From assembly GCA_016871195.1 (NCBI GenBank), contig VFZN01000001.1:247827-311826 (forward strand): DNA of 64,000 nt, written 5' to 3'. Origin of the DNA: Acidobacteriota bacterium. Its GTDB lineage: Bacteria > Acidobacteriota > Vicinamibacteria > Vicinamibacterales > UBA2999. Below the pieces are notes generated by a model. It was not told the DNA's origin and made no database searches. It worked only from the letters and a program-made list of their open reading frames with translations. Position numbers and translations under genes: made by a program. Positions 24,418 to 35,957 of this stretch are shown one piece after another (within the stretch, counting starts at the first letter, position 1; each line of letters opens with the position of its first letter).

Positions 24418-24905
24418 GGCCGTCCGCCGCGCAGTCGCTCGAGCAGGGCCGTTGTCGAGTAACCGGGCGCAAGGGCAATGCGCTCGACACGCCCGCCCCG
24501 GGCTTTAACCACGTCGCGCCCGATGATGGCGTCGGCCGCCCAGTCGGCGCCTTTCACCAGCACATCAGGCTGGATGGTGCTCACGGTCTGATGGGGCGTG
24601 TCTTCACCGAAGATCACCACCGCATCCACGCACGCAAGGGCCGCCACCACTTCGGCCCGTTCGTGTTCAGGATTAATGGGTCGGTCAGGTCCCTTGTGCA
24701 AGCGGCGAACCGAGGCATCGGCATTGATACCCACAATCAGCAGGTCGCCCAGTGCGCGGGCCTCCGTCAGGTACCGCACATGGCCTGGATGCAGCAGGTC
24801 AAACACGCCGTTGGTGAAGACGACACAGCCGCCAGCAGCCTGCGTGCGGGCAGCCAGAGCCCGGGCATCAGCGGCTGTCAGGGGGGCAGATGACCGGATG
24901 TTCAC
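24414..24905 (-). CDS. rfaE2: D-glycero-beta-D-manno-heptose-1-phosphate adenylyltransferase (HldE C-domain/RfaE2)
   Basis: The 163-aa protein is a stand-alone cytidylyltransferase-like domain. It has the nucleotide-binding 'GVFDLLHPGHVRYL' (HPGH equals HXGH), 'LIVGINADASVRRLKG-like' text seen here as 'INADASVRRLHKG', 'RPINPEHERAEVVAAL' and 'DVLVKGADW'. In many bacteria this activity is fused to a kinase as HldE; here it is separate, so the kinase (HldA/RfaE1) must be elsewhere. It supplies ADP-heptose for lipopolysaccharide core. The start is GTG at 24905 with no strong ribosome-binding site. It lies 30 bp downstream of wzt. Confidence 0.88.
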   Translation of the reverse strand: MNIRSSAPLTAADARALAARTQAAGGCVVFTNGVFDLLHPGHVRYLTEARALGDLLIVGINADASVRRLHKGPDRPINPEHERAEVVAALACVDAVVIFGEDTPHQTVSTIQPDVLVKGADWAADAIIGRDVVKARGGRVERIALAPGYSTTALLERLRGGRP

Positions 24906-24935
24906 GTCAGCGTCGTCGCTGGGGGGCGACGATGA

Positions 24936-26297
24936 TCAGAAGGTGCGGGGCGCATCAGGCGCCTTGAAACGGATGCCCGGCGAGAACTCCCATCGGTGCG
25001 CGGGCCGATAGATGCCGACGTCCTTTGTGCGCGATTTGATGCGAAACGTATAGAGCAGACGGTGATAGTCGTACGGATAGCCGTCAAGCTTGTGCGCGGC
25101 CACGTCGAGCCGGTAGGTGCCCTCAACCAGCTGGAGGCTGTCGACGGCAAAGGTGACCTGCCCCTGACCCGTGAACTCGTCGGGCTGGTATTCTTCGAGG
25201 TATGTGTTCGTGCCGTAGCAGCACACGCCGTCCGCGTTGAAGATGCCCAGGCCGAAGACAAAGTCCTTGTTCGGCTGGTGCGCCCGCACAGTCATCGACA
25301 CGCGAATCGCGTCGCCGTGATGGAACACATGCCCCGTCTGGCCGTCAGGGCCCTGCAGGCTGACCGCCATGATCTCGATTTCGCGCGTACCCCAGCGGCC
25401 TTCGGTGGCCTTGAACATGTCCGTCGGGGCATCGCCGGTGGTGACCGGGTCGGAGGGCACGTCCTCAGCAGCCGCCGCAACGGCGGCCGTCTTCGAGGCC
25501 GTGGCCGCGAGCCGGGCCGATTCGGCCTTTGCGAGTTCCTGCTCTTCGCTTTTTTCAACGTCGATGATGTAGGACGCCACGACGCGCTTCGACTCGCCCT
25601 CGGCTCGTGTCTGTCCCTTGTCGAGCCACAGCGCCTGGTCGCAGAACTTCTCGACGAGGTCGAGCGAGTGCGTCACAAGCAGAATCGTCTTGTTCTTGCG
25701 CCGGAACTCGGCGAACTTGTCGAGACACTTGAGCGTGAAGCCCTGGTCACCAACAGCCAGGACTTCATCGACGAGCAGCACCTCGGGGTCGACATGAATG
25801 GCGACGGCAAAGCCGAGGCGCATGTACATGCCCGACGAGTAGGTCTTGACCGGTGCGTCGATGAAATCCTGCAGTTCGGCGAATTCCACGATCTCGTCGA
25901 AGCGCCGCTCGACCTCCTTCTTCGAGAGGCCAAGCATGATGCCGTTGATGAACACGTTCTCGCGCCCGGAGATTTCCGGATGGAATCCGGCACCGAGTTC
26001 GATGAGCGCCGAGACGCGGCCGTTGACGGTAATGCTTCCCGAACTGGGGCGCGAGATGCCGGCCACGCACTTGAGCAGGGTCGACTTCCCAGAGCCGTTG
26101 CGTCCGATCACTCCGTACGTGCAGCCCTTCGGCACCTGGAATGACACGCCGCGAAGCGCGGGAAACGTCTCGTCGGGCTGCAGGTCTCTGATGAGGCTGC
26201 CTTTGAGTAAGGCGCTCTTGAGCGTGGCAAACTGGCGCTGCCGCGCAAAGCGCCGGTAGACCTTCGAGACATTGACGACATCAATGGCCGGGGTCAT
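24936..26297 (-). CDS. wzt: Polysaccharide ABC exporter ATPase with Wzt C-terminal domain
   Basis: The 453-aa protein has an ABC ATPase domain (about 1-245) with Walker A 'GRNGSGKSTLLK', signature 'YSSGMYMRLGFAVA', Walker B 'VLLVDEVLAVGD' and H-loop 'LVTHSLD', then an Ala/Glu-rich linker and a C-terminal beta-sandwich Wzt_C domain (about 300-445; 'HVFHHGDAIRVSMTVRA', 'LVEGTYRLDVAAHKLDGYP'). The C-domain in Wzt proteins recognises the modified end of O-antigen chains before export. ATG 26297 is chosen for its strong GGAGGAGGTG site; it follows the permease stop by 1 bp. Confidence 0.92.
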   Translation of the reverse strand: MTPAIDVVNVSKVYRRFARQRQFATLKSALLKGSLIRDLQPDETFPALRGVSFQVPKGCTYGVIGRNGSGKSTLLKCVAGISRPSSGSITVNGRVSALIELGAGFHPEISGRENVFINGIMLGLSKKEVERRFDEIVEFAELQDFIDAPVKTYSSGMYMRLGFAVAIHVDPEVLLVDEVLAVGDQGFTLKCLDKFAEFRRKNKTILLVTHSLDLVEKFCDQALWLDKGQTRAEGESKRVVASYIIDVEKSEEQELAKAESARLAATASKTAAVAAAAEDVPSDPVTTGDAPTDMFKATEGRWGTREIEIMAVSLQGPDGQTGHVFHHGDAIRVSMTVRAHQPNKDFVFGLGIFNADGVCCYGTNTYLEEYQPDEFTGQGQVTFAVDSLQLVEGTYRLDVAAHKLDGYPYDYHRLLYTFRIKSRTKDVGIYRPAHRWEFSPGIRFKAPDAPRTF

Positions 26298-26298
26298 C

Positions 26299-27093
26299 TC
26301 ACACCTCCTCCGCAAACGAATCGCGCAGGCGATCGAAGACGAAGTAGCCCAGCAGGAACGTCATCACCGCCAGCAGCGCGAGGCTCATCAGCCAGCGCCA
26401 GTGGCCATGCGGACCCACGTAGAACAACACCTCCTGGTACGAAATCGCAAGGTGTGTCATCGGGTTGAGATTCATGGCCCAGCGCATGTAGTCAGGCGCC
26501 TGACTGATCGGATAGATGATTGGCGTGGCAAAGAACCACAGTGTCAGCAGGTTGCCAAGCAGGTCTTTCAGGTCGCGGAAGTGCACCGTCAATGCCGACA
26601 GCAGCAGTGCCAGTCCAATCGTCAGCACGAATTGCACAAGCACGATCACCGGGAACCAGAGCAGTTCGACCGGGTCGAGCGGACGTTGGTAATACACCAG
26701 GAACCCTACGAGAATCGGCAACCCCAGGAAGAAATGCGCCATGTTCGCCAGCACCGTGACGATAGGCAGCACTTCGGCGGGGAAGAGCACCTTCTTGATC
26801 AGATTGCCGCCTGACAGCAGGGTGCTCGACGATTCCAGCAGTGACGAGGAGAACCACGTCCAGGGCAAGATGCCGCAGAACATGAACAGGGCATACGGCT
26901 CGAGGTCAGCTGGCCGCACGCCGGGCATCACCGTGCTGAAGACGAAGTTATAAATGAGCAGCAGCAGCAGCGGGTTGATGAACGACCAGAAGAAGCCGAG
27001 CACCGACCCCCGGTAGCGCGCCTTCAGATCGCGGACGACCAGCGTCTGGATGAGGCCACGGTAGCGGGGCAGGGCTACGAGGTTGTGCCACAT
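26299..27093 (-). CDS. wzm: Polysaccharide ABC exporter permease (Wzm-like)
   Basis: The 264-aa ABC2-type membrane protein has an N-terminal amphipathic lead 'YRGLIQTLVVRDLKARYRGS' typical of Wzm/KpsM/TagG permeases and six hydrophobic segments, including 'LLLLLIYNFVFSTVM' and 'LPILVGFLVYYQ'. With the adjacent Wzt ATPase it forms the inner-membrane exporter for O-antigen or related glycans. It is the first exporter gene downstream of atpC, 74 bp away. Confidence 0.92.
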   Translation of the reverse strand: MWHNLVALPRYRGLIQTLVVRDLKARYRGSVLGFFWSFINPLLLLLIYNFVFSTVMPGVRPADLEPYALFMFCGILPWTWFSSSLLESSSTLLSGGNLIKKVLFPAEVLPIVTVLANMAHFFLGLPILVGFLVYYQRPLDPVELLWFPVIVLVQFVLTIGLALLLSALTVHFRDLKDLLGNLLTLWFFATPIIYPISQAPDYMRWAMNLNPMTHLAISYQEVLFYVGPHGHWRWLMSLALLAVMTFLLGYFVFDRLRDSFAEEV

Positions 27094-27125
27094 GGAACAG
27101 ATGCTCGGGCCTCAGGGTCCCGGCG

Positions 27126-27142
27126 CGCCGGTGTTTCCGGCG
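27126..27142 (-). terminator. GC-rich hairpin between atpC and wzm
   Basis: CGCCGG and CCGGCG pair around TGTTT, and with a one-base bulge the stem can extend into the flanking GCGC runs. It lies in the 74-bp gap downstream of atpC. It could terminate or attenuate the ATPase transcript, but no U-tract follows. Confidence 0.35.
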
Positions 27143-27167
27143 GGCGCGCGGGTCCCGCCGGGCGTCG

Positions 27168-27590
27168 CTAGAGGCCGCCCCCGCGGCGCATCTCACCCTG
27201 CAGTTGCTGCAGGGTGCGCAGCAGCGCGACACGGGCGCGCTCGAAGTCGATGTCGTGCGGCACGTCGGCCATCATTTCTTCGGCACGCGTCATCCCTGCG
27301 CGCGCGCGCTCTTCATCGAGGCCCTCGACGGTGTCGGCTACCTGTGCGATGACGCTCACCCGGTCGGGCAGAATCTCGGCAAAGCCAATGGACACCACCA
27401 TGGCCGTGCGGGCCGAACCCTGCCGATAGCTCATCGGCCCGGTTCTGAGCGAGGTGAAGAACGGCGTGTGCCCGGGCAGCACGCCGAAATCTCCCTCGGT
27501 TCCGGGCAGCGACACTTCGTCGACGTCGACCGACTGCGACCGGTCAGGCGTGACGATGTGCAGGGTGAGCTTTGTCGGAAGAGTGGCCAT
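27168..27590 (-). CDS. atpC: F1 ATP synthase epsilon subunit
   Basis: The 140-aa protein has the epsilon beta-sandwich ('LTLHIVTPDRSQSVDVDEVS', 'LPGTEGDFGVLPGHTPFF', 'VVSIGFAEILPDRVSVIA') and a C-terminal helical hairpin ('EERARAGMTRAEEMMA'). It couples the rotor to gamma and regulates ATP hydrolysis. It is the last gene of the ATPase operon and starts 2 bp after atpD. Confidence 0.95.
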   Translation of the reverse strand: MATLPTKLTLHIVTPDRSQSVDVDEVSLPGTEGDFGVLPGHTPFFTSLRTGPMSYRQGSARTAMVVSIGFAEILPDRVSVIAQVADTVEGLDEERARAGMTRAEEMMADVPHDIDFERARVALLRTLQQLQGEMRRGGGL

Positions 27591-27592
27591 GG

Positions 27593-29056
<1,464 letters not shown>

Positions 29057-29932
29057 CTACACCGACTGGGCACCCGCCACAATCTCGATGATTTCGCGGG
29101 TAATCGCGGCCTGCCGGACCTTGTTCATGTACAACGTCAGGCGCTCGACCATTTCCTTGGCATTGCGTGTGGCGGCATCCATGGCCGTCATGCGGGCCGC
29201 ATGCTCGGCTGCTGACGATTCCAGCAGTGCGCGCATCACCTGCACCGACACGTGGTAGGGCAGCAGCGTCGCCAGCAGTTCTTGCGGCGACGGCTCAAAG
29301 AGGTAGTCAATCGACGCGCCCATGGCCTCGGACTTCGGCGTGATGGGAGCAATCGGCAGCAGTCGCTCGACGACGACCCGCTGGGAAATAACCGAACGGA
29401 ATTCGTTGTAGACGAGATACACCGAGCTCACATCAGGGCTAGTAAACTCGGCGATGCACGATTGGGCAATCGCCTGAGCGTGCGACCACTTCACCTGCTG
29501 GAAGAGCCCGACTTCCTCGTACAGCACGTCGAAGCCACGCCGCTGGAAGAAATCGCGCCCCTTGCGGCCGACCAGCGCCAGCGCCACTTCGCGTCCCGCC
29601 TGCTCGGGTCCCTGATCGGCGATGAACTGCGACGCGCCCTTGATGACGTTCGTGTTGAAACCGCCGCAGAGTCCGCGGTCGGCGGTGATAACCACCAGCA
29701 GCGTGCGCCCCTGTGTGGGATCGGTGTTCAGCAGTGGATGTGCCGAGGTGTCGACACGAGTGGCCAGGTTGTTGAACACCCGCAGCATCTCCTGCGCGTA
29801 CGGGCGGTTATGGACAATCCGCTCCTGCGCACGGCGCAGCTTCGACGACGAGACCATTTTCATGGCCTTCGTAATCTGCTGCGTCGACTTGGTAGCGCGG
29901 ACGCGGCGGCGGATGTCAATCAGTGACGGCAT
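29057..29932 (-). CDS. atpG: F1 ATP synthase gamma subunit
   Basis: The 291-aa central-stalk protein starts 'MPSLIDIRRRVRATKSTQQI' and ends 'RQAAITREIIEIVAGAQSV', both diagnostic. The middle contains 'VITADRGLCGGFNTNVIK'. ATG 29932 is used; the frame remains open to 29986 but homology starts at this Met. It is 28 bp downstream of atpA. Confidence 0.96.
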   Translation of the reverse strand: MPSLIDIRRRVRATKSTQQITKAMKMVSSSKLRRAQERIVHNRPYAQEMLRVFNNLATRVDTSAHPLLNTDPTQGRTLLVVITADRGLCGGFNTNVIKGASQFIADQGPEQAGREVALALVGRKGRDFFQRRGFDVLYEEVGLFQQVKWSHAQAIAQSCIAEFTSPDVSSVYLVYNEFRSVISQRVVVERLLPIAPITPKSEAMGASIDYLFEPSPQELLATLLPYHVSVQVMRALLESSAAEHAARMTAMDAATRNAKEMVERLTLYMNKVRQAAITREIIEIVAGAQSV

Positions 29933-29960
29933 GGTCGTATATGGCGGAAGTGGCCGTGCC

Positions 29961-31487
<1,527 letters not shown>

Positions 31488-31491
31488 GGTC

Positions 31492-32037
31492 TTAGCCCTG
31501 GGCGACCAGATGGTCGCGCATCTTCTTCAACTGCGTCCGGACACTGCCGTCATAGACAGTGCCGCCCACCGTGGCCCGCACGCCGCCGAGCAGCGCCGGA
31601 TCCACCGAAAATTGCATGGCGACGGTCTTGCCAGTCGCTCGCGAGAGGCCCTGCTCGATGGCGGCTGCGGCCGGCGGCGCCAGCGGAACCGCTGTCACCA
31701 CCTGCGCGGGAACCACGTTGCGATGGGCAAGCAGCCGGGCCGAGAACCGTTCGGCAATCTCGGGCAGCAGTGCCAGGCGACGTCGGTCGGCGAGCAGTGC
31801 GACCAGTTTGACCACCGGCGCTGGTGCCCCCAGTGATTCAGCCACGGCGACCACGATACGCCGCCGGGTGGCGTCGGGCACCGTTCTACTGGTCATGACG
31901 CGCGTCAGTTCGGCATGATTGCACACGGCCTTGGCCACCGCCGCGAGGTCGGCATCGACCTTCATGAGATCGGACTCGGCCTGTGCCACGTCGAAGAGGG
32001 CACGCGCGTAGCGGAGAGAGGAAGCGCGGGTCGACAT
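31492..32037 (-). CDS. atpH: F1 ATP synthase delta subunit
   Basis: The 181-aa protein has the OSCP/delta N-terminus '[19 protein letters not shown]' and the family signature near the C-terminus '[30 protein letters not shown]'-like region, here visible as '[20 protein letters not shown]'. It links the F1 head to the peripheral b/b' stalk. Spacing to atpF is 3 bp and to atpA 4 bp. Confidence 0.94.
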   Translation of the reverse strand: MSTRASSLRYARALFDVAQAESDLMKVDADLAAVAKAVCNHAELTRVMTSRTVPDATRRRIVVAVAESLGAPAPVVKLVALLADRRRLALLPEIAERFSARLLAHRNVVPAQVVTAVPLAPPAAAAIEQGLSRATGKTVAMQFSVDPALLGGVRATVGGTVYDGSVRTQLKKMRDHLVAQG

Positions 32038-32040
32038 GGC

Positions 32041-32640
32041 TCAGCGACTCACCTGCGACACATAGCGGTCGATGAGGCGTGCGTGGTCGTCGGTCGTCGT
32101 GTCGTGTTCAACGGTGCGGGTGGCGAGATCGACGGCGAGGTTGGCCGCATGCTCGGTGAGCTCGCGCCGGGCCATGCGCACCTGCAGTTCCATCTGCTTG
32201 CGCGCCTGCTCGACGAGTCGGTTGCGGTCGGCGACGGCCTGCTGGGCGATGCGCTGTTCTTCAGCCTGGATTTCGGCTTCGGCACGTGCGCGGAGGCTGG
32301 CCAGTTCGCCGGGGAGCGCACGCATCTTCTGGTCAATCTCCGACAACTGCGTGGAGGCGCTGGCCTTGAGAGCGGCCGCGTCGACGAGGTCCTTCCGGAT
32401 GCTGGTGCTGCGATCCGCCAGGTAGGTCGTCAGGGGCACGCGCAGCAGATAAACCAGAACGCCGACCATGATGGCGAAGTTGGCCGCGGGCCAGAGCAGG
32501 TCGGCCAGGCTGGACTGGTGATGTCCACCCTCTTCAGCTGCGCGCACCACCGCGGACGAGGCGACCAACAGCAGGAACACTGCCGCGGGTTTCATCACCC
32601 TGTGCATAAATTCACAAGCTGTTCGATGCAGTGTCTTCAC
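32041..32640 (-). CDS. atpF: Fo ATP synthase subunit b (longer copy)
   Basis: The 199-aa protein has an N-terminal hydrophobic stretch ('MKPAAVFLLLVASSAVVRAA') resembling a signal sequence, then the usual b-subunit membrane helix 'LLWPAANFAIMVGVLVYLL' and a long charged coiled coil to the C-terminus. An extra hydrophobic lead occurs in b subunits of several phyla. GTG 32640 is used because GGAG lies about 11 nt upstream; ATG 32607 is an alternative with no Shine-Dalgarno. It forms the peripheral stalk with b'. Confidence 0.88.
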   Translation of the reverse strand: MKTLHRTACEFMHRVMKPAAVFLLLVASSAVVRAAEEGGHHQSSLADLLWPAANFAIMVGVLVYLLRVPLTTYLADRSTSIRKDLVDAAALKASASTQLSEIDQKMRALPGELASLRARAEAEIQAEEQRIAQQAVADRNRLVEQARKQMELQVRMARRELTEHAANLAVDLATRTVEHDTTTDDHARLIDRYVSQVSR

Positions 32641-32673
32641 GATGTCGTGCTCTCCACTTTCTCGTCGTGCCTG

Positions 32674-33096
32674 TCAGGACGCGCGTCCGAGCACGCGCGT
32701 CACAATCGCGCGACTCATGTCGTGGGCATCGCGTTCGAGGGCCTCCCGGGCAGCGGCAGAGTCGCGGGCCACGGCGGCCGTGGCTTCCTTTGTCTCGCGC
32801 TCCACAAGCGCCCGGGTCTCCGTCAGCATCTCTGCGCGACGGTCGAGCGCCGCTTTCCGAGTGGTATCGATCTGGCCGTATACCTCGGCACGCGCCGCAG
32901 CCACTTCGGTGTCATACCGCGCTGTGGCGTCGGCGGCCCGAGACGCTGCCGTGTCGGCCAGATCGCGCGCGTCCTTCACCGCCGCCGCGCGCGCATCGAT
33001 GACCCTGAGAATGGGTTGAAAAATCAGGGTGTTCAGCAGCCACGTGCACAGCAGCAGGAAGAACACGACCCAAATTGTCGAGATGTCAGGAATCAT
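32674..33096 (-). CDS. atpF': Fo ATP synthase subunit b' (second b-type subunit)
   Basis: The 140-aa protein has one N-terminal membrane helix ('STIWVVFFLLLCTWLLNTLI') followed by a long Ala/Arg/Glu coiled coil ('DARAAAVKDARDLADTAASR', 'ERETKEATAAVARDSAAA'). Two different b-type genes in tandem imply a b/b' heterodimeric stalk. It is the first ATPase gene here: atpB and atpE, normally upstream, are replaced by selD, whose stop lies 46 bp away. Confidence 0.88.
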   Translation of the reverse strand: MIPDISTIWVVFFLLLCTWLLNTLIFQPILRVIDARAAAVKDARDLADTAASRAADATARYDTEVAAARAEVYGQIDTTRKAALDRRAEMLTETRALVERETKEATAAVARDSAAAREALERDAHDMSRAIVTRVLGRAS

Positions 33097-33142
33097 GACA
33101 AACGACTAAGGATAGCACGGTCAGCCACCCTGAGCGGCGGGG

Positions 33143-34195
33143 CTATCGCACGTGAATCAGCCGCCCCTCGTCGAGGCGCTCGACCGCCCGCCCGATTGAA
33201 GCGACATCCACCCCCCGGTTTCGCAGGCCCTGACGTAGGGCATCGGCGGCCGGTTCTGCCACCGCGATCAAGAGGCCCCCGGACGTCTGGGGGTCGAAAT
33301 ACAGATCAGCCCGGTCCCTGGGGATGCCCTCGGACAGCTGCACAGCCCCGCCGAAGTGCTTCCGGTTGGCCGACAGCCCCCCGGAGCGGTGCTGCGCCAC
33401 AAGGGCTTCGACGCCATCGAAGAGGGGGATGCTGTCAGCATCCAGCAACAGGCTGACGCCGCTGGCCTGGGCCACCTCCGAGGCATGGCCCAACAGGCCG
33501 AACCCGGTAATGTCGGTGCAGGCATGCACCCCCGCCACGGTTGCCATCACATCGGCTGCGGTCTTGTTGAGGGCGGTCATGGACGCGATGGCTTGGTCAA
33601 CCAGGGTGGCAGGCGCACGGTCGGCCTTGATGGCCGTGCCGATGATGCCGGTGCCGATCCGCTTCGTCAGCAGCAAGACATCACCAACCCTCGCACCCGC
33701 GTTGGACCGCAGGCCGCGGGGGTCGACCGCTCCGGTCACGGCGTAGCCAAACTTAATCTCCGGGTCCTGGACGGTGTGGCCACCCAGCAGCGCCGTCTGT
33801 GCCTCACGGAGCTTGTCAAAGCCGCCCCGGAAGACGGCCTCGATGGTCCCCGGTTCAAGCCCGTCCTTGGGAAAAGCCGCGATGGCCAGCGCCGTGCGGG
33901 GCTGTGCCCCCATGGCGTAGATGTCACTCAGCGAGTTGGCCGCCGCAATCTGGCCGAACACGTAGGGGTCATCGACAATCGGCGTGAAGAAGTCGACGGT
34001 CTGGACGAGGGCCGGCCCGCCCTCCCACTCGTATACACCGGCATCATCCGCCGTCCTGAAATCAATCAGGACACGGGGATCGTTCGACGGAGGGATATCG
34101 CTCAACACGTGAGCGAGCTCGCCGGCGGCGAGTTTACTGGCTCAACCGGCGCAGCTGACCATCTCGGTCAGCCGCTTGCGTCCGAACAGTGACAT
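33143..34195 (-). CDS. selD: Selenide, water dikinase containing selenocysteine (in-frame UGA)
   Basis: The 350-aa enzyme makes selenophosphate from selenide and ATP. Reading from ATG 34195 (AAGGAG about 9 nt upstream) gives 'MSLFGRKRLTEMVSCAG', then UGA at 34144-34142, then 'ASKLAAGELAHVLSDIPPSN'. This aligns with the SelD N-terminus, where the catalytic residue after Cys-Ala-Gly is Cys or Sec, so the UGA should encode Sec18. Downstream the frame is continuous and carries AIRS-family motifs ('DFRTADDAGVYE', 'AANSLSDIYAMGAQPRTALA', 'LLGGHTVQDPEIKFGYAVTG'). A hairpin right after the UGA fits a bacterial SECIS. A start at GTG 34108 would lose the active site. It lies between parB and the ATPase genes. 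Confidence 0.9.
34110..34144 (-). promoter_or_regulatory. Bacterial SECIS-like hairpin after the selD UGA
   Basis: Starting at the UGA, UGAGC pairs with GCUCA (34114-34110), enclosing an internal loop and a perfect 6-bp stem CTCGCC/GGCGAG (34132-34127 and 34123-34118) with apical loop GCC. The apical loop begins 16 nt after the UGA and starts with G, matching the published general bacterial SECIS pattern. It would recruit SelB with Sec-tRNA. Confidence 0.7.
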
Positions 34196-34223
34196 CGACC
34201 TTGTCTCCTTTGTAGGCAGTTGC

Positions 34224-35120
34224 CTACCGCCTCGCCATCAGATATTCGTAGAGTCGCTGCAGCTCCTGCTCGTTCGAGAACCCCACCTCGATGCTGCCCC
34301 CCTTGCGCCGGCGATGGATCGTCACGGCAGTACCCAGGGCAAATCGCAGCTGCTGCTCCGCCTCACGCGTGTGTACGTCCTTGGTCGGGACGGCCGGCGG
34401 TTGGGACGCGGGGTTCGACGGTGAGGCCGACCGGCGCGTCAATGCCTCGGTATCGCGCACCGACAGCCCGCGGTCCATGACCTGCCGGGCCACCCGTCGC
34501 TGTTCGGCGTCGGTAGCGAGGCTGAGCAGCGCGCGGGCGTGTCCCATCGACAGAGCCCCACCAGCGATGGCGTCGCGCACCTCCTGAGGCAGTCGCAGCA
34601 GTCGGAGGATGTTGGCGACGGTCGCGCGATCTTTGCCGACCCGCACGCCGATGTCTTCCTGGGTCAGCCGAAACTCGTCGACCAGCCGCTGATAGGCAAG
34701 GGCTTCTTCGAGCGGGTTAAGATTCTCGCGCTGGATGTTCTCGATGAGCGCCATCTCGAGCTGCGCTTGGTGCTGTCCCTCGTCTACGTCCTTGATGGTG
34801 ACAGGGACTCGGGCGAGGCCAGCCTGCTGGGCCGCTCGCCAGCGTCGTTCGCCGGCGATGATTTGGTATCGGGGACGTACAGCCCCGGTCTGGCCGCTGA
34901 TGCGGCGGACGACGATCGGCTGGATGATGCCGGAGGAGGTAATCGAGTTGGCAAGGTCGGTGAGCCGGTCGCCATCGTAGTGCGTGCGCGGCTGGTAGCG
35001 GTTAGCCTCCAGCTGGTCAATGTCCACCTCGAGGGTCGCCCGGGGCATCTCTGCTGAGGCTGTGGCGTCAGGAATGAGGGCACTCAGGCCCTTACCGAGC
35101 GCGGGCTTTTTTTTGTCCAT
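34224..35120 (-). CDS. parB: Chromosome partitioning protein ParB
   Basis: The 298-aa DNA-binding CTPase has the ParA-interacting basic N-terminus ('[15 protein letters not shown]'), ParB N-domain with '[10 protein letters not shown]', the CTP-binding motif 'GERRWRAAQ' and '[14 protein letters not shown]', an HTH ('[20 protein letters not shown]') and a C-terminal dimerisation domain. It loads at parS sites and spreads, aiding origin segregation. Two perfect parS sites are in this window. The start overlaps the parA stop by 1 base (TAATG). Codons 3-5 are AAA/AAG in a homopolymer, a possible sequencing weak point. Confidence 0.96.
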   Translation of the reverse strand: MDKKKPALGKGLSALIPDATASAEMPRATLEVDIDQLEANRYQPRTHYDGDRLTDLANSITSSGIIQPIVVRRISGQTGAVRPRYQIIAGERRWRAAQQAGLARVPVTIKDVDEGQHQAQLEMALIENIQRENLNPLEEALAYQRLVDEFRLTQEDIGVRVGKDRATVANILRLLRLPQEVRDAIAGGALSMGHARALLSLATDAEQRRVARQVMDRGLSVRDTEALTRRSASPSNPASQPPAVPTKDVHTREAEQQLRFALGTAVTIHRRRKGGSIEVGFSNEQELQRLYEYLMARR

Positions 35121-35902
35121 TACGACACCGCCTGTCGTCGCTTGAGGAATTCGGTGGCCAGTGACGTGTACGCCTCCGCCCCTCGGGATTTGGGATCGTA
35201 GACGGTCACGGGCAGTCCGTGGCTGGGGGCTTCTGCGAGCCTGACATTTCTCGGAATGACGGTGTGGTAGACCTTTTCCCGGAAGAACTCGCGGACATCA
35301 CGTGCCACCTGCTGGCCAAGATTCGTCCGGTCATCGTTCATGGTCAGGAGGACGCCCTCGACGTCGAGGGTGGGATTAAGGCCACCGCGGACGCGGCGCA
35401 TGGTGCCGACCAGATCTGCGAGACCCTCGAGGGCGAAATATTCGCAGTGGAGGGGAATCAGGACGCGGTCAGCGGCGACCAGGGCGTTCAGTGTCAGCAG
35501 GCCGAGCGACGGGGGGCTGTCTATGAGGATGGTATCGAACTGCGGCCGCAGCAAATCGAGCACCGCTTTCAGGCGATACTCGCGTGCGGGCAGGGGAATG
35601 AGTTCGACCTCGGCGCCGGCGAGTTCCCGTGAGGCAGGGATCACTGACAGCCGCTCTGTCGAGGTGGCCAGGACAAAGTCGAGAGGCGAGGCAGGCGGCT
35701 CTGTCAGGGTGAGAGCATCGTAGACGGTGCCAGCGGCCGCGCGCTGTCCCTTGCAGCCGACGCCACTGGTGGCGTTGGCCTGCGGGTCCATATCCACAAG
35801 CAGCACACGGTCGCCGGTGGCTGCGAGGGCCGCTGCCAGATTGATGGCGGTAGTGGTCTTTCCAACACCGCCTTTCTGATTGGTCACCGTGATGACGTTC
35901 AT
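35120..35902 (-). CDS. parA: Chromosome partitioning ATPase ParA (Soj)
   Basis: The 260-aa Walker-type ATPase starts 'MNVITVTNQKGGVGKTTTAI' with the deviant Walker A KGGVGKTT, the A' motif 'VLLVDMDPQANATSGVG' and 'DTILIDSPPSLGLLTLNAL'. It moves ParB-parS complexes along the nucleoid. It is co-transcribed with parB and lies 55 bp downstream of rsmG; that gap contains a parS site. Confidence 0.97.
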   Translation of the reverse strand: MNVITVTNQKGGVGKTTTAINLAAALAATGDRVLLVDMDPQANATSGVGCKGQRAAAGTVYDALTLTEPPASPLDFVLATSTERLSVIPASRELAGAEVELIPLPAREYRLKAVLDLLRPQFDTILIDSPPSLGLLTLNALVAADRVLIPLHCEYFALEGLADLVGTMRRVRGGLNPTLDVEGVLLTMNDDRTNLGQQVARDVREFFREKVYHTVIPRNVRLAEAPSHGLPVTVYDPKSRGAEAYTSLATEFLKRRQAVS

Positions 35903-35924
35903 TTTTGGTTGTTTAACCTAAAAG

Positions 35925-35940
35925 TGTTCCACGTGGAACA
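35925..35940. promoter_or_regulatory. parS site between rsmG and parA
   Basis: TGTTCCACGTGGAACA is a perfect 16-bp palindrome matching the bacterial parS consensus TGTTNCACGTGNAACA. It lies in the parA leader region, so ParB binding could also affect parAB transcription. Confidence 0.93.
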
Positions 35941-35957
35941 CCCGTCTATTGTCTCAC

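Noticed and set aside
24996..26144. 382-aa plus-strand ORF
   Set aside because: It is the mirror of the wzt gene and His/Arg-rich without domain features.
33143..34108. Short SelD starting at GTG 34108
   Set aside because: It would lack the catalytic Cys/Sec region; the upstream sequence matches the SelD N-terminus with UGA at the right codon.
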